The notes below the pieces were generated by a model. The model did not search any database and had not been told where the DNA came from. It saw nothing but the letters and a program-made list of their open reading frames with translations. DNA of 64,000 nt from Chaetoderma sp. LZ-2023a (Eukaryota > Mollusca > Caudofoveata > Chaetodermatida > Chaetodermatidae), in NCBI GenBank assembly GCA_034401795.1, contig CM067366.1, positions 79,165,470 through 79,229,469 of the forward strand, written 5' to 3'. Shown in pieces: positions 1-11,460 of the stretch. The first letter of the stretch is position 1. Each line of letters begins with the position of its first letter. Position numbers and translations under genes: made by a program.

Positions 1-483
1 AAGTTAAAAGGAAAACTGGTACATTTGATGTGGATGGCTTGTTCTCTCACATGATTCATCAGTAATTTCTTGACAGCAAATTAGCAATTTTATGGAGCAT
101 CTACGTCACATCATATGTTATAAAGCCCACAGTGGAGGGCAATGCCCTCTATATCAGTTAATGCATCGCTGATGTTCTAGCATTATTGACTTTTGCATCC
201 GCTCATTAAGAGACACCCGAACCCACAAACGACAAACACGTGCCTTTCTACACTCACAGCGTCGAATGCAAATGATATAAAATGTACATATCAGATCAAG
301 TCAATGGGTATATACCGGTAGTTGGCTACTTGTGCGTGAAAATATGGTTGCCAGCTGCAGATTATTAATGCAGCGCTGTCTGGAATGAAATATCACAGAT
401 AATAATTACCAAAGATTTTGTAGGCTTATGTATATATAATATATACATATTAGCATATGTAGTCACACATGTGACCTTGGTTT
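1..483. other. Downstream flank of the TRIM gene, no gene seen
   Basis: AT-rich sequence with short TA-rich runs (about 430-455). I see no convincing coding frame, RNA gene or polyadenylation signal for the TRIM gene on its strand. It presumably holds that gene's 3' untranslated region. Confidence 0.4.
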
Positions 484-1941
484 CTAAGACGAGTCTCTGT
501 TACCAGAATAATGATTTGATGAGTACTCTGATGAGCGTCCAGACTGATGTCGTACAACACGGTATCCATGTACTCGTCTGGACGACCGTGCACCAGTTGG
601 AGATTGATTGCTGTTATTATTTGGTGTATGAACAGCTTGGATAGCCTGAACGGCTGCAGAAGCTGCTGCAACGCGTCTAGCCAATCGTTCTGCAGTTGAT
701 GCTACTGAGACTCTATCAGAAGGCTGTGCTCGCTCGACGATTCGTTCGGCAATCTGCTCTACATCATCACTCAGAAATCGCTCGACTTCCCTGTCCTCAT
801 CAAGTCCTTCCATGATTTCATCACAATCTGATCCAGATAGAGTCATTCCGGTAGTGTCCAGCCACAGTAGAGGACGCTGTTGTTCATGCTCTAGGATAAA
901 CAGCTGGTGTCTGGGGACTGGGTCTTTCAGGGATGTATCATGTTGTTTATTCAGTTCTCCCAAGCCACTCATATCAGACAGAAATTGTCCTTCCGTCTGT
1001 GCATCAAAGGAAAATGATTGATATAGTTCGGCATCATCAATATCTGCCATCTCTTGATTTTTTGTTTCGGTTGCTTTCATTTTTTGATGAATTTTGAAAA
1101 GCTGTTTAACGTCACTTGTTTCGCGGGCTTTTATAAATGATTCAAACAATGTTTGCTGCTGTGACCCATGAGAACAAACCTCTGCAAATTGTGTATTAAT
1201 TAGAGCCTTTTGCTCTTTAACCATTTCGCTTAATGATTTTATTAATCCCTCTTGTCGCTTTTCCAGCAGAAGACGATATTCGATAAATGTGTCTTTGATG
1301 TCGCTGCGTATTTGTCGTTCAAGAAGGTCCAGTCTTTTTGAAGCATTTGCAAGACAATCAGACCGATGTTTGAGCTTTCCAATGACCTCCTTTCCAGTCG
1401 TCTGAATTGTATCAAAGTCAGATGTGAATTGGTTAAGAACCTCACTGATATCAACGATATCATGACCCTGTTGTTCTTTGTGGTCCAGCACAGTGCAGTC
1501 TCTACATACTGGTTGTAAACATAGTTTACAGAAGAAACTTAATGCCTGGTGTTCGTGTTTTGGGCACACGTTCTGTGCTTTTGTGGTTGCACGTGATAGA
1601 AAGTCTATCATCTGGATAACTCTATGGTCATTTGGTAAGGCGGCAATCTCACTACGACTAGTGTAGATTTCGACACGACATGTTGGACATTTTAGTGCGC
1701 CCTCAAGGGCATCATCTGCCCAAGCAAAGGAGCGGCGAGTACACTGCTGATGAACGTCAAATACCTGCTTGAGACATGGTAGACAGAAAGTGTGGTTACA
1801 AGGTAATGACTTAGGAGCTCTAACAGTCTGTTCAAACTTCTCTCGACAAATAGCACAGCGTAGGAACTGCTCCTCAAAAGCTGTCTGGTCTACAACTACA
1901 CTTCGTTTACTTGGTTCATCGTCTTGTCCACCGCTTGCCAT
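484..1941 (-). CDS. TRIM-family RING/B-box E3 ubiquitin ligase-like protein (485 aa)
   Basis: The frame encodes 485 residues. An N-terminal C3HC4 RING finger uses C29, C32, C48, H50, C53, C56, C85 and C88. A B-box2 follows with C126, H129, C138, C141, C146, C149, H154 and H160, then a helical, probably coiled-coil stretch at about 165-275. This RING/B-box/coiled-coil order defines TRIM proteins, which usually act as ubiquitin ligases that self-associate through the coil. No NHL, filamin or B30.2 domain follows. The last 200 residues are acidic, then Ser/Arg/Asn-rich, so the target-binding part is unknown. The start is chosen because ATG at 1941-1939 begins the RING protein and lies six bases after a strong splice acceptor (TTTTTACAG, 1956-1948 on the minus strand), so an upstream untranslated exon is likely. 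Invertebrate TRIM families are expanded, so the orthologue cannot be named. Certain as TRIM-type; function is inferred. Confidence 0.92.
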   Translation of the reverse strand: MASGGQDDEPSKRSVVVDQTAFEEQFLRCAICREKFEQTVRAPKSLPCNHTFCLPCLKQVFDVHQQCTRRSFAWADDALEGALKCPTCRVEIYTSRSEIAALPNDHRVIQMIDFLSRATTKAQNVCPKHEHQALSFFCKLCLQPVCRDCTVLDHKEQQGHDIVDISEVLNQFTSDFDTIQTTGKEVIGKLKHRSDCLANASKRLDLLERQIRSDIKDTFIEYRLLLEKRQEGLIKSLSEMVKEQKALINTQFAEVCSHGSQQQTLFESFIKARETSDVKQLFKIHQKMKATETKNQEMADIDDAELYQSFSFDAQTEGQFLSDMSGLGELNKQHDTSLKDPVPRHQLFILEHEQQRPLLWLDTTGMTLSGSDCDEIMEGLDEDREVERFLSDDVEQIAERIVERAQPSDRVSVASTAERLARRVAAASAAVQAIQAVHTPNNNSNQSPTGARSSRRVHGYRVVRHQSGRSSEYSSNHYSGNRDSS

Positions 1942-1950
1942 GGCTAACTG

Positions 1951-3141
1951 TAAAAAGATAACAAGAGATGAAACAATTATTTTTACATTAAATAAAAATA
2001 CTAGTTAGAGATGACTAACTACTGCTAAAGCTTATTAGCCTAGCACTAACGCATTTTCTTGGATTAAAATTAAGTGAGATGAGTAATGCGGAATAGATGG
2101 ATCCGATCTGTCACTCTGGGACCTGACATCATAATCAAACTATCTCACTTGTTAGCTGACCTCAAAATCAAATGAGGTGGGTCCGTCATGAATGGGAAAG
2201 AGGTCCTACAGCAACCATCTCAATTGTGTATCTTTGGTAAATTTACAATTTAATAGACATCCTGTTGAATATTTTGAATCTACTTTGGCCATAGGCAGCA
2301 ACGGCTCTCAATCAAATTAGTTTTTAACCATTCAACGGCTTTCCAGTAGGCATATAATTAACTTGAAATTGATATTCTGAGAATTCATAGATCAAAGTGT
2401 TAAAATAGATTCAAACTGTGGTACACATTATAGGCTGGGCTTTGCCAGAAATAGGCGGGCATAGCTAGAAAGAACACCCATTATAAGACATCACCTGTCT
2501 CCATTCTCCAACGTTGACATTGATATTTAATAGTCCATAGGCCAATGCCAGTGTTAGAATACAGTTAACGGTGTATAATACGCCAATGATCCAATATGCA
2601 TATAAGGTAATACTTTTCACATATCACCATCCTTATCAACATAGCTATATGTACTATGGCTATAGCTATGGATCTAAGCACACATATATGTTGCACTCTA
2701 TTTATTGTGACACCAACCTTGAAATTTGTTGTCCGATATAATAAGATAAGATGACTTGGTCAATATCTGTACGACGGTCATATGTCACACGAATAATCAA
2801 AGTAATTCTATATATCCAGCTGTACAGTGCATGAAATGTGGAGCAACCACGTTTTCGTTGCAAGGTCACTGATCTTAATATTTGACATTGTGGCCCATAC
2901 AAAGGATCTGTCACATGTTGTATAATATCAGTATGACGTCCGAAAAGGCTTAAGGCAAGGACGCAAAGAACGTGAATTTTCTAGTTGTAACTGGCAGTAT
3001 ACGAACGCCACTGTGAGCTTTACCTTTGGACCCGTGGTATCAGAATTCAATGGAAACTAACTAATAGCAGAATGATGTGTGTACCCACTGACAATGATTT
3101 TCCGATCGGCATATGTAGCCATTTAGCAAGTTGCATTCAAA
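1951..3141. other. Upstream intron or flank of the TRIM gene
   Basis: This is the likely 5' intron of the TRIM gene, with no recognisable coding exon. It contains one family A repeat copy (about 2095-2485). The remainder is AT-rich unique-looking sequence. I could not place the upstream untranslated exon. Confidence 0.35.
2095..2485 (-). repeat. Family A palindromic dispersed repeat, long copy 1
   Basis: It begins with GGATCC at about 2099 and carries the decayed CRE-like stretch GACATCATAATCAA. The core starts at TGTTGAATATTTTGAATCTA (about 2263) and returns through AATCAAATTAGTTTTTAACC to CATTCAACGGC. The tail matches the GGGC-rich end of other copies. Orientation is opposite to the copies at 11130 and 12960. 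Confidence 0.65.
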
Positions 3142-3350
<209 letters not shown>

Positions 3351-3419
3351 TCCTCCTCGCTCGTTTGAATTGTTTGAATGATATCGATAAAATTATTAGT
3401 ATTATTACACCTTGTCGAA

Positions 3420-3575
3420 GAGACGAATCATTGAAATACAGAAACCCCTATAAGCTTTAATTATGAATATAGCATATGTAACCGCCATTATATGTATGTT
3501 TCATTTATTGTTTCGTGCACTTCTGTAGAAGTTGCCGAATAAACTTGAAATTGAAATTAAACCTGAAATTGCTCG
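3420..3575 (+). mobile_element. Possible retroposon 3' tail
   Basis: The segment ends with AATAAACTTGAAATTGAAAT and related short GAAATT units. Ends of this kind are typical of CR1/L2-type LINEs and the SINEs that use them. No coding part is attached, so this is only a possible 3' remnant. Confidence 0.3.
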
Positions 3576-3839
3576 CTCGCTCACTCACCTACTCCCATGC
3601 TTTTTCCATCATCATCATCCCATCTCTCCATTGTATCCCACCCCCACCGCCACCCACCCCCACCAATGGGCAATCTAACTTTGCGCGTGCGCACGCACGC
3701 ACGCGCCTACACGCTAAGTCATAACGATTACAGCAGTGGGTATATGTATGAAATTGATTTCTTTACAGCATACAAAATACCACAAAGCTCAGAAATCACA
3801 TAATAAGTCTACTAGCAATCGTTTCCATAACACCACAAT

Positions 3840-4989
3840 TAGGCTTGCGCGATTTTTCGATGTATTCGTGAAGTTCGATTTATTTTTAAAATCGCGATTT
3901 TTACGATGTAATTGAGGAAAGATCGGAAAATCGTCAAAAATTTCATGTTTCAAAAAAATCTGAAGTGTGTACTTTTCCATCGCATTATATCAGTACATGA
4001 GTACAATTATAATCGATTCACGCCAGTGTTCATTGTGTGTATATCCCGCCGTGCCATGCACATGTCGAATAATTACTAATCACAACACAAAGCGCTACAA
4101 TAAACAAGCTAACAATAGCGAGGTAACACCTTTGTCATTGAGAAAACAAGCTAGTTACTCCGCCGAATCGCCATATAATTTTCTCTTTCGCTGCAGACAC
4201 TGAGTCTGTTGTGAAATGTCAAGTATATACAGTTTCAGAGTGTTAGGCAATCAGTGAACATAATTCTGTTTAATTCTAGGGTTAGCAATTTCAGACGGTC
4301 TAATAATTTTTCCTTTTTGATTCGGTTGTCAAAAAAAACAACGATTTAATTTAAAGAACACGAATTTTCTTTAAATTAAAGCAAATAAAGCAACAGCATT
4401 CCAAATTGTTTGATTTTGAACTGTGCGTTCTTAAATGTAAATCGTACATTCTGAAAGCAACTATGAACCGCACTATAGGACGAGCTTACGCCGTTACACT
4501 AGTACCTACTCAAAGCTGCCGTCCTATGTATGTGAATTGCGCAGTATCTCCCGTGGTACTAATATTAGCGTCTTCGCGTTACTCAGGTAATGACCTAAAC
4601 TCGTCCTGCAAAGGGAGGCTATAAGCGGATGCAAATCATCATGTAATTTATATTTTTTTCTCGACGACATTTTTATCTCAAATTTTGATGAATTAAATAA
4701 TGTTTATTAAACTATACGCAATATTTAGGCGGTCCCAATTAATAATTTCACTCCCGCCATGATGGATATAAGGTATACATTAAGCATATACATAGGATGG
4801 TAAGAATTCGTCGCATGAACATGTTCTAATTTCGTACTATTTTTGTATCATTTATTTAAACTTTCTAGAAACAAGTCACGTTAACCCGGTTTATACTTTT
4901 GGGAATTTGGACCTACGATTTAATCGAAAATCGCGATTTTTTTCATAAAATCGATCGCGATGTTTCAAATCAAAAATCGCGCAAGCCTA
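3840..4989. mobile_element. Non-autonomous hAT-type DNA transposon (1150 bp)
   Basis: The ends are perfect 18-bp terminal inverted repeats, TAGGCTTGCGCGATTTTT at 3840-3857 and its complement at 4972-4989. They are flanked by the identical 8-bp target duplication ACCACAAT at 3832-3839 and 4990-4997. An 8-bp duplication with TAG-type ends is the hAT signature. Inside each end, further ATCGCGATTTTT motifs occur as subterminal repeats. No transposase frame is present, so it would need enzyme from elsewhere. The exact duplication and perfect ends suggest a fairly recent insertion. Confidence 0.9.
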
Positions 4990-5479
4990 ACCACAATGCC
5001 TAAAGGCGAAGATTGTTCTGTAAACATAGAATGCTTTTATCTGTCTAGTAAAATATTTCCAAGCTGGCAATCGTGACATGCCATAAAGCTATTAGGTCTA
5101 AACGTTAATCAATTTAAACAAGAACCCCCTTTATTAAAAGTCTCAAAATCATTTAGTCTACAAATTGCATGTTCTAAAATGTCGTGATTAGGTATGTCAG
5201 ACAGATCTTGTATAGGCTTATAGCCACGAACCATTTGAACCAGAAATATCAAATACGAAAGATCTTTTACAAGTTGATGAATAATTGTTTAAATATTCTG
5301 AAATAAATTTGACTGGCAGCTAGCATATTACTATTGCAGCAAGAAATTTCAGTTGAATTCGTTTAAAACTATTCAACAACTTGCTAAACAAAGGTATCTT
5401 TCTTGAAATTGAGAATCTGACTTGAGATGGTTAAGCGGTGGTAAGCATAGCTCTGTACGACAGCAACAATTCACCTTTC

Positions 5480-5845
5480 CAGAGTATCTATCCATCATCT
5501 GACCTCATATGACGACATAATCAGCTCAGCGCGTGTATGCATGATGACGTCAGAATCATTACGCCACAAATGGTTCCATATAGACCGTCATCAAATCTCA
5601 AACAGTCCGACACGTTGTATGAATTGTATGTCTTTGTAATTCTGTGTTATTTAATAAACATTAGGCAGCAACAGGACCCAGTCAAATTAGTTTCAAAATA
5701 TTCAACAGCTTACCTGTGTAGTTTTTTTTGGAAATTGATAGTCAGGGTGTGCAGAGATCGGTCGATCCCAACATGAGCGAGGTGTGGGTGGAGCCTAGCT
5801 AGAGCTGGGCGGGGCATAGCTAAAACCGGAAAGGTCCATTATTGT
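5480..5845 (-). repeat. Family A palindromic repeat, long copy 2
   Basis: TGACGTCA is intact at 5545-5552. The right half of the core palindrome is present (GTCAAATTAGTTTCAAAATA, then TTCAACAGCTTACC), followed by the GC-rich end GAGCTGGGCGGGGCATAGCT. The left half of the palindrome appears to be lost. Confidence 0.6.
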
Positions 5846-5849
5846 TTAA

Positions 5850-6060
5850 TTTGATTTAACACTTTCACGACGAAGCCTGCGAAAACTGGCTGCTGTTGTC
5901 TTGAGGAATCTCCATTTGCAGACCAAGAATACTATTTTTTTAGTCATTTCAGAGGTAAATTTTCAAAAACAGCATTCTCTTGGCCTGCAAATGGTCATTC
6001 AATAGGCATCTATTTTGATTGTCCTGACAGAATTAACTCATTAAAGGGTCAATAGCGCTC
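5850..6060. repeat. Family B palindromic MITE, degraded copy
   Basis: The facing arms CATTTGCAGACCAAGAATAC and GCATTCTCTTGGCCTGCAAA resemble the better preserved copies at 48740 and 58080. Confidence 0.5.
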
Positions 6061-6584
6061 ATTATTAAACCCACTTCAATCTTCCTTTTTGTGTGGGGGT
6101 GGGAGTTACGGGGGATGTAGGAACTTTAGAAATATTGTCCCCGTCAGTCTGTCCGGATTAATTTCTATATCATAACTTTAGAGGATTCGTGTCAAATTTG
6201 GAACATAAAAATACCTTATGACATGACGGTCAGATAGTACCGAAAATCATCTGTGATCAGCAGAGTTATCTGCGTTTTGTCTAGGTTTGTCTAAATGATG
6301 TTTGTTTCACACTTTAAAATCCACATGGCGGTAATTAATCATTTGTGTGACACCATCCTCCGACCACAGCGGCGACCCAATGGATCGGCGTCAAATTTGG
6401 TACATGTCTGTGGTTTATGAAAATTAGCAGATTGTATTGTGTGGGTGTGAGGAAGCGCGTATCTATCGACCACAAATGCGTACAGACTCTCCAAATCTCG
6501 ACATAGACAGTGATACAATTTTATGTATCTTCACCCTTTCACCGTCAAATCCCTGAACAAATATTTTTTTTACGATATAACACT

Positions 6585-6700
6585 TATTCTAAGGCAGCAA
6601 CGGCTTCCAGTCAAATTAATTTTAAAATATTCAACAGTTTTCTTTGATATTTGCCTTGAAAATTAGATATTTGGAATTCATTGCTAAATGGGTTAATCGT
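6585..6700. repeat. Family A repeat fragment
   Basis: Half of the core palindrome only: GGCAGCAACGGCTTCCAGTC followed by AAATTAATTTTAAAATATTC and AACAG. Confidence 0.5.
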
Positions 6701-7479
6701 TGACAGTATTGAAGGTCTATTAAACAATAACCGGAAAAATTCTAATTTTGCAAGTCAAATAATATCAATTCTCAAGGCAATGTGGATAGTACACATCGAC
6801 CCAAAACATGTTTGCGCATGTAGCTTCGAACGCTCGTGTTTTAAATGACATATACGCTAGATTGTTTCTACACTGAAATACAGGTTACCTTACCTCAGTG
6901 AGGGTAGACTGAATACTTGAACCAGTGTCCATCTTCACACGTTTAATATTAAGTAGAACTAAGACCTCTTGACTAAGCAAACTCTATAATAGACTCAGAT
7001 TGTGTTTAGCCATGCAATTAATCATCGCATATTGTTTGTAATGTTATTTTAAGTGTATATACCAGTTCAAGTAGATGCCTATATAATAAGTGTTATATTG
7101 GAATGTTTCTTTACTATAGCTGACGCAGTCATACGGTGAGAAAATCAAAGTCAGTTACGCTTATATAGTATATAGTAACCTATAGAGAATGGTAAATCAA
7201 TGGCCCGCCAGCAAATCACGACAGGCTGCCAATGTAGCAGCTGAGTCGCATATACCGGTGTATTGATTATCTAAGCTTTCTATAATAATGAAAAACGCAT
7301 AATTATATCCGGTGTAGTATGCGTCCGAAATATAATCACTAAACAAGTCGCACAAGTGCAGTTTTGAATGAATATTTTAAACAAGATATCAGTGCTACAC
7401 TGACGGAACGTTGGAAACAATTTTGGCATTTTGTATTTCCAAGTGCAAATATAGATTTGCATCAAATGACCGTGACCTC

Positions 7480-8470
7480 AAAAGTCGCAATGTCTTTGTG
7501 CTGCTCCTACTCGTTGAGGTAACTGTATGGCCATTTTTAAGTTACAATAATTTGGCCAATTCTGAAATAAAGGCCAGCTGAGCGAAGCAGAAGAACCTAA
7601 CTGTTAAAGTCTGCATTTTATACACATGTTACAATGGCCTTGGCCGTTGACCTCAATAGCATTGTACTTGTTCCACTTGATATAGGTAAGCATGTGACCA
7701 AGTTAATTGCAAGTATGGTGAAGCCATGCCAAGATCTAAGATGATTATGCTGATCTAATCAAAAAACTTAACCGTAAAAATAGTTTTATACCAAATCACA
7801 TTGATCTTGAACGTTGACATCATGCCCTGAATATTACTGTGCTCAACCCCCTTGATATAAAGAAGCATGTATCCACGATTGGTCACAATAGGGTGAAACA
7901 TGCCGAGATCTAAGACAATATATCTTGAGCTAAACCAAAACCGTAACCTCAAAAATAAGTTTTTATACAAATGTCACACTGACCTTGAACTTTGACATTA
8001 ATATGCTCCATCCCCGTGATGTAAGGAAGCATATGTCCAAGTGTATTGCCAATAGGGTGTAGCCATGCCGTGATATAAGACGTGATCTAAGACGATATGT
8101 CGAGCCAAACCAAAGACTTAACCACAAAAAAAATATGTTTATGCCAATGTCAAATTGACCATGAACTTTGACCGTATGACCTCAATAGCATTGTGCTCCA
8201 TCTCCTTGATATAAAGAAGTACTTGTCCAAGCGTAGTCCCAACATGGTGAAGCCATGTCGAAATCCAAGGCATTATGTCGAGCTATACTAAAAACTTAAA
8301 TGTAAAATTTTGATTTAAACCTATGTCAGATTGACCTTGAGCTCATGAGACAATATTATTGTTCTCCATCCCATTGGTGTAAGGAAGTATGTGTCCAAGT
8401 TTAGTGCAAATATAGCGAACCCGAAACCGTGCCGAGATATAAGACAGTATGTTGAGCTAAACCAAAAACT
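7480..8470. repeat. Degenerate tandem array, unit about 170-180 bp, five to six copies
   Basis: Recurring blocks contain TGACCTTGAACTTTGAC, a CTCCATCCCCTTGATATAA-like phrase, GGAAGCATGTGTCCAAG, GGTGAAGCCATGCCGAGAT and GAGCTAAACCAAAAACTTA in the same order. They recur at roughly 7620, 7800, 7975, 8155 and 8325 with heavy divergence. The array ends exactly where the 345-bp SINE units begin. Confidence 0.75.
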
Positions 8471-8472
8471 TA

Positions 8473-9728
8473 GCTGGTCGGCCAATCCTTGACTTTTAGT
8501 CTTGGTGCGGTGGTCCAGTGGAAAGATGCCTGGTTGCTGATGCTATGCGGAGTTGCAGAATGGCGGTTCGATCCCCCGACCGGGAGATGGTGATCAACAA
8601 ATTAAACTAACGGGTGCAGCACTGTCGGCTAAGTTAGCACATGGAAATTGAAGCCGCACGTTGCCAGTGCGTCAATAAAATAAAAATACATATACTGCCA
8701 GAGCCGTGCTGGAGTCAGAGTACAATAGGCGTAAAAGCCTAGGATTGATTGTGACAGATGCATCCACAGATAGTCCCATATGAATCGTCAGTGTGTCAGT
8801 ATATCAGACATGTGAAAGCTGGTCGGCCAATCCTTGACTTTTAGTCTTGGTGCGGTGGTCCAGTGGAAAGATGCCTGGTTGCTGATGCTATGCGGAGTTG
8901 CAGAATGGCGGTTCGATCCCCCGACCGGGAGATGGTGATCAACAAATTAAACTAACGGGTGCAGCACTGTCGGCTAAGTTAGCACATGGAAATTGAAGCC
9001 GCACGTTGCCAGTGCGTCAATAAAATAAAAATACATATACTGCCAGAGCCGTGCTGGAGTCAGAGTACAATAGGCGTAAAAGCCTAGGATTGATTGTGAC
9101 AGATGCATCCACAGATAGTCCCATATGAATCGTCAGTGTGTCAGTATATCAGACATGTGAAAGCTGGTCGGCCAATCCTTGACTTTTAGTCTTGGTGCGG
9201 TGGTCCAGTGGAAAGATGCCTGGTTGCTGATGCTATGCGGAGTTGCAGAATGGCGGTTCGATCCCCCGACCGGGAGATGGTGATCAACAAATTAAACTAA
9301 CGGGTGCAGCACTGTCGGCTAAGTTAGCACATGGAAATTGAAGCCGCACGTTGCCAGTGCGTCAATAAAATAAAAATACATATACTGCCAGAGCCGTGCT
9401 GGAGTCAGAGTACAATAGGCGTAAAAGCCTAGGATTGATTGTGACAGATGCATCCACAGATAGTCCCATATGAATCGTCAGTGTGTCAGTATATCAGACA
9501 TGTGAAAGCTGGTCGGCCAATCCTTGACTTTTAGTCTTGGTGCGGTGGTCCAGTGGAAAGATGCCTGGTTGCTGATGCTATGCGGAGTTGCAGAATGGCG
9601 GTTCGATCCCCCGACCGGGAGATGGTGATCAACAAATTAAACTAACGGGTGCAGCACTGTCGGCTAAGTTAGCACATGGAAATTGAAGCCGCACGTTGCC
9701 AGTGCGTCAATAAAATAAAAATACATAC
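8473..9728 (+). repeat. Four tandem 345-bp units, each holding a tRNA-derived SINE
   Basis: Units begin at 8473, 8818, 9163 and 9508, exactly 345 bp apart. By eye they are identical, and the fourth stops after about 220 bp. Each contains a polymerase III promoter: box A TGGTCCAGTGG (8511-8521 in unit 1) and box B GGTTCGATCCC (8565-8575). A tRNA-unrelated body follows, ending GTCAATAAAATAAAAATACA. No cloverleaf with a full acceptor stem forms, so these are SINE heads and not tRNA genes. The last unit runs into an (ATAC)n(AGAC)n tail, as expected for a SINE 3' end. The head-to-tail order shows that SINE plus flank was amplified as a satellite. Confidence 0.9.
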
Positions 9729-9860
9729 ATACATACAGACAGACAGACATGCAGGCAGGCAGACAGACAGACAGACAGATAGGTAGGCAGGCAGGCGCGC
9801 GCACGCAGACAGACAGGCAGACAGAGACGGGCAGGCAGATACAGAGAGATGGAGTAACGG
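9722..9860. repeat. Simple repeat (ATAC)n, (AGAC)n, (AGGC)n
   Basis: Short tetranucleotide runs continuing the 3' end of the last SINE unit. Confidence 0.9.
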
Positions 9861-10407
9861 AACCAAATCGGCATGTTAGCAAAAATTCTAATTTTTCGTC
9901 AATAATGGCAGATTGCTCTCCTGGCCCTTTAACCTATACAGAGCAGAAAAGAACAATTCTTTATGATGTAGGCAATATTTTGTTCTTATAGTTTCAGTCG
10001 TTTCACTCTACTAAGTTGATTTCTTGGCCTTAAGATGCAGATACTCTCTTGCGCATGACTCTCTATAAATTTCGAAATGAACAACGTCGATAGTATCTCT
10101 GTAGACGCGTGTTCCAGATTTTTTCGGATGTTCCGTATTCTTTCGGATTATACAAAAAGTTGTGCAATCCTAGTGTATGGTCACACCATTTCCGGTGTTA
10201 AAAGTTTAGTCAAATCGCACCAGCAGTTTCCGAGGTATCCACAGATCCGTAAATGTATTCGATCGGGTCCGGATCCGTGTTCTCTTATCCCGATGATCAT
10301 AGCCAGTTCGGAAATCCTACTGGACGGCAAGTTCTTTTGTTGTGTTAAATTTGAGCCAAATTACGATAAGCAGTTTTTTTAGATGCGGCCGGAAATAAGC
10401 TTAAATA

Positions 10408-10450
10408 GTGACTGACTGACTGACTGACTGACTGACTAACTGACTAACGA
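10408..10450. repeat. (GACT)n simple repeat
   Basis: About nine GACT/AACT units follow ATAAGCTTAAATAGT. This may be the tail of another short retroposon, but no Pol III boxes were found upstream. Confidence 0.8.
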
Positions 10451-10674
10451 AGGTACATGGCGATTTATTGAGCTGCTACCCGCAGCTAACATGGACAGTA
10501 TCCCTCATATTTCATGACATACCCTGCATTCCCAGAATGCAGCAATCGCGGACGAAGTGGTGGACAGGTGAATACGTGCGTATTTTAGCCAATATGTGGC
10601 CGATTTATGGCCGTTGAGAAAGCACAAGTGCGCCGAGAACGTGCAAAGTATAATAAGTGTGGTGGGTAATCAAT

Positions 10675-11075
10675 TGAGGGTTCCGATCTGTTACTCAAGT
10701 ATATGACGTCATAATCAATTACGGCACTAGTTAATAGAACGTCACAATCATAATGACGTAGTGGAACGTCACGATCATAATGACGTGTCTAGCTCCGTCA
10801 AGACCATCGAAAGGTTCGTCAGTAGTGTACGAATTGTATGTCTTTGATGAATTTACAATTTAGCAAGCTTTCTGTTGACTATTTTGAAACTATTTTGACT
10901 GGGAGGACAGCAACATCCCCAAGTCGTTAGTTTCAAAAAATTAATTAATTGACCTGTATATTTACCTTGTAATTTAGATTCTGGAAATTCAGGTTTCAAG
11001 GTTTTAATCCAACATGCGTATAAAGTGGATGGAGCTTGGCTAGAAATGGGCGGAGCTTAGCTAAAAATGGATCTA
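10675..11075 (-). repeat. Family A palindromic repeat, long copy 3
   Basis: TGACGTCA is intact at 10704-10711, followed by further AATGACGT half-sites. The degenerate core palindrome lies at about 10870-10975 and the GC-rich end (GGGCGGAGCTTAGCTAAAAA) at about 11050. It is inverted relative to the next copy at 11130. Confidence 0.7.
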
Positions 11076-11129
11076 TCTATTAACACGTATTCCACAATGT
11101 CCATGTAAATATACGTGAAGCACATGTGA

Positions 11130-11460
11130 CATATGAATGGAAGAATCCAATATTAGCTATGCCCCGCCCATCTCTAGCTAAGCTCCACCGACGCTTTGCC
11201 CATTTCGGAACAATCGATCCCTGTACTCTCTGAATCTCAGTTTCCAGAAAACTTTACTGGAATGGCAGCAATAGCGCCCAGTCAAATTAGTTTCAAAATA
11301 TTTAACAGATTGCTTATTAAATAGTAAAGACGTACAACTTGACGGGCTATTTTGTGATGGACTAAATCACGTCATTCATGACGTAATTGATTATGACGTC
11401 AGCCTAGCTGTGACATAGTTGATTATGACGTCATATGAGTGATCGATAAACTGGATTCCT
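11130..11460 (+). repeat. Family A palindromic repeat, long copy 4 with two CRE sites
   Basis: It starts with the GC-rich block TAGCTATGCCCCGCCCATCT, passes through the core (GTCAAATTAGTTTCAAAATA) and ends with two exact TGACGTCA palindromes at 11394-11401 and 11426-11433. With copy 3 it forms an inverted pair about 55 bp apart. Confidence 0.75.

Larger units (their letters stand above)
4998..7470. other. Repeat-rich region without genes
   Basis: It holds family A sequence at about 5480-5845 and 6585-6700 and a degraded family B copy at 5850-6060. The rest (about 4998-5480, 6060-6585 and 6700-7470) is AT-rich. I see no coding exon I can support. Confidence 0.4.

Noticed and set aside
8473-9728. 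Four tRNA genes in tandem
   Set aside because: Box A and B are present but there is no acceptor stem or full cloverleaf; the 345-bp repeats are SINE-derived.
8473-9728. CRISPR-like array of repeats
   Set aside because: Units are contiguous 345-bp identical copies without variable spacers, in a eukaryotic context.
10077-10382. 101-aa plus-strand frame
   Set aside because: No motif, no splice context and no coding-like composition; cannot be supported as a gene.
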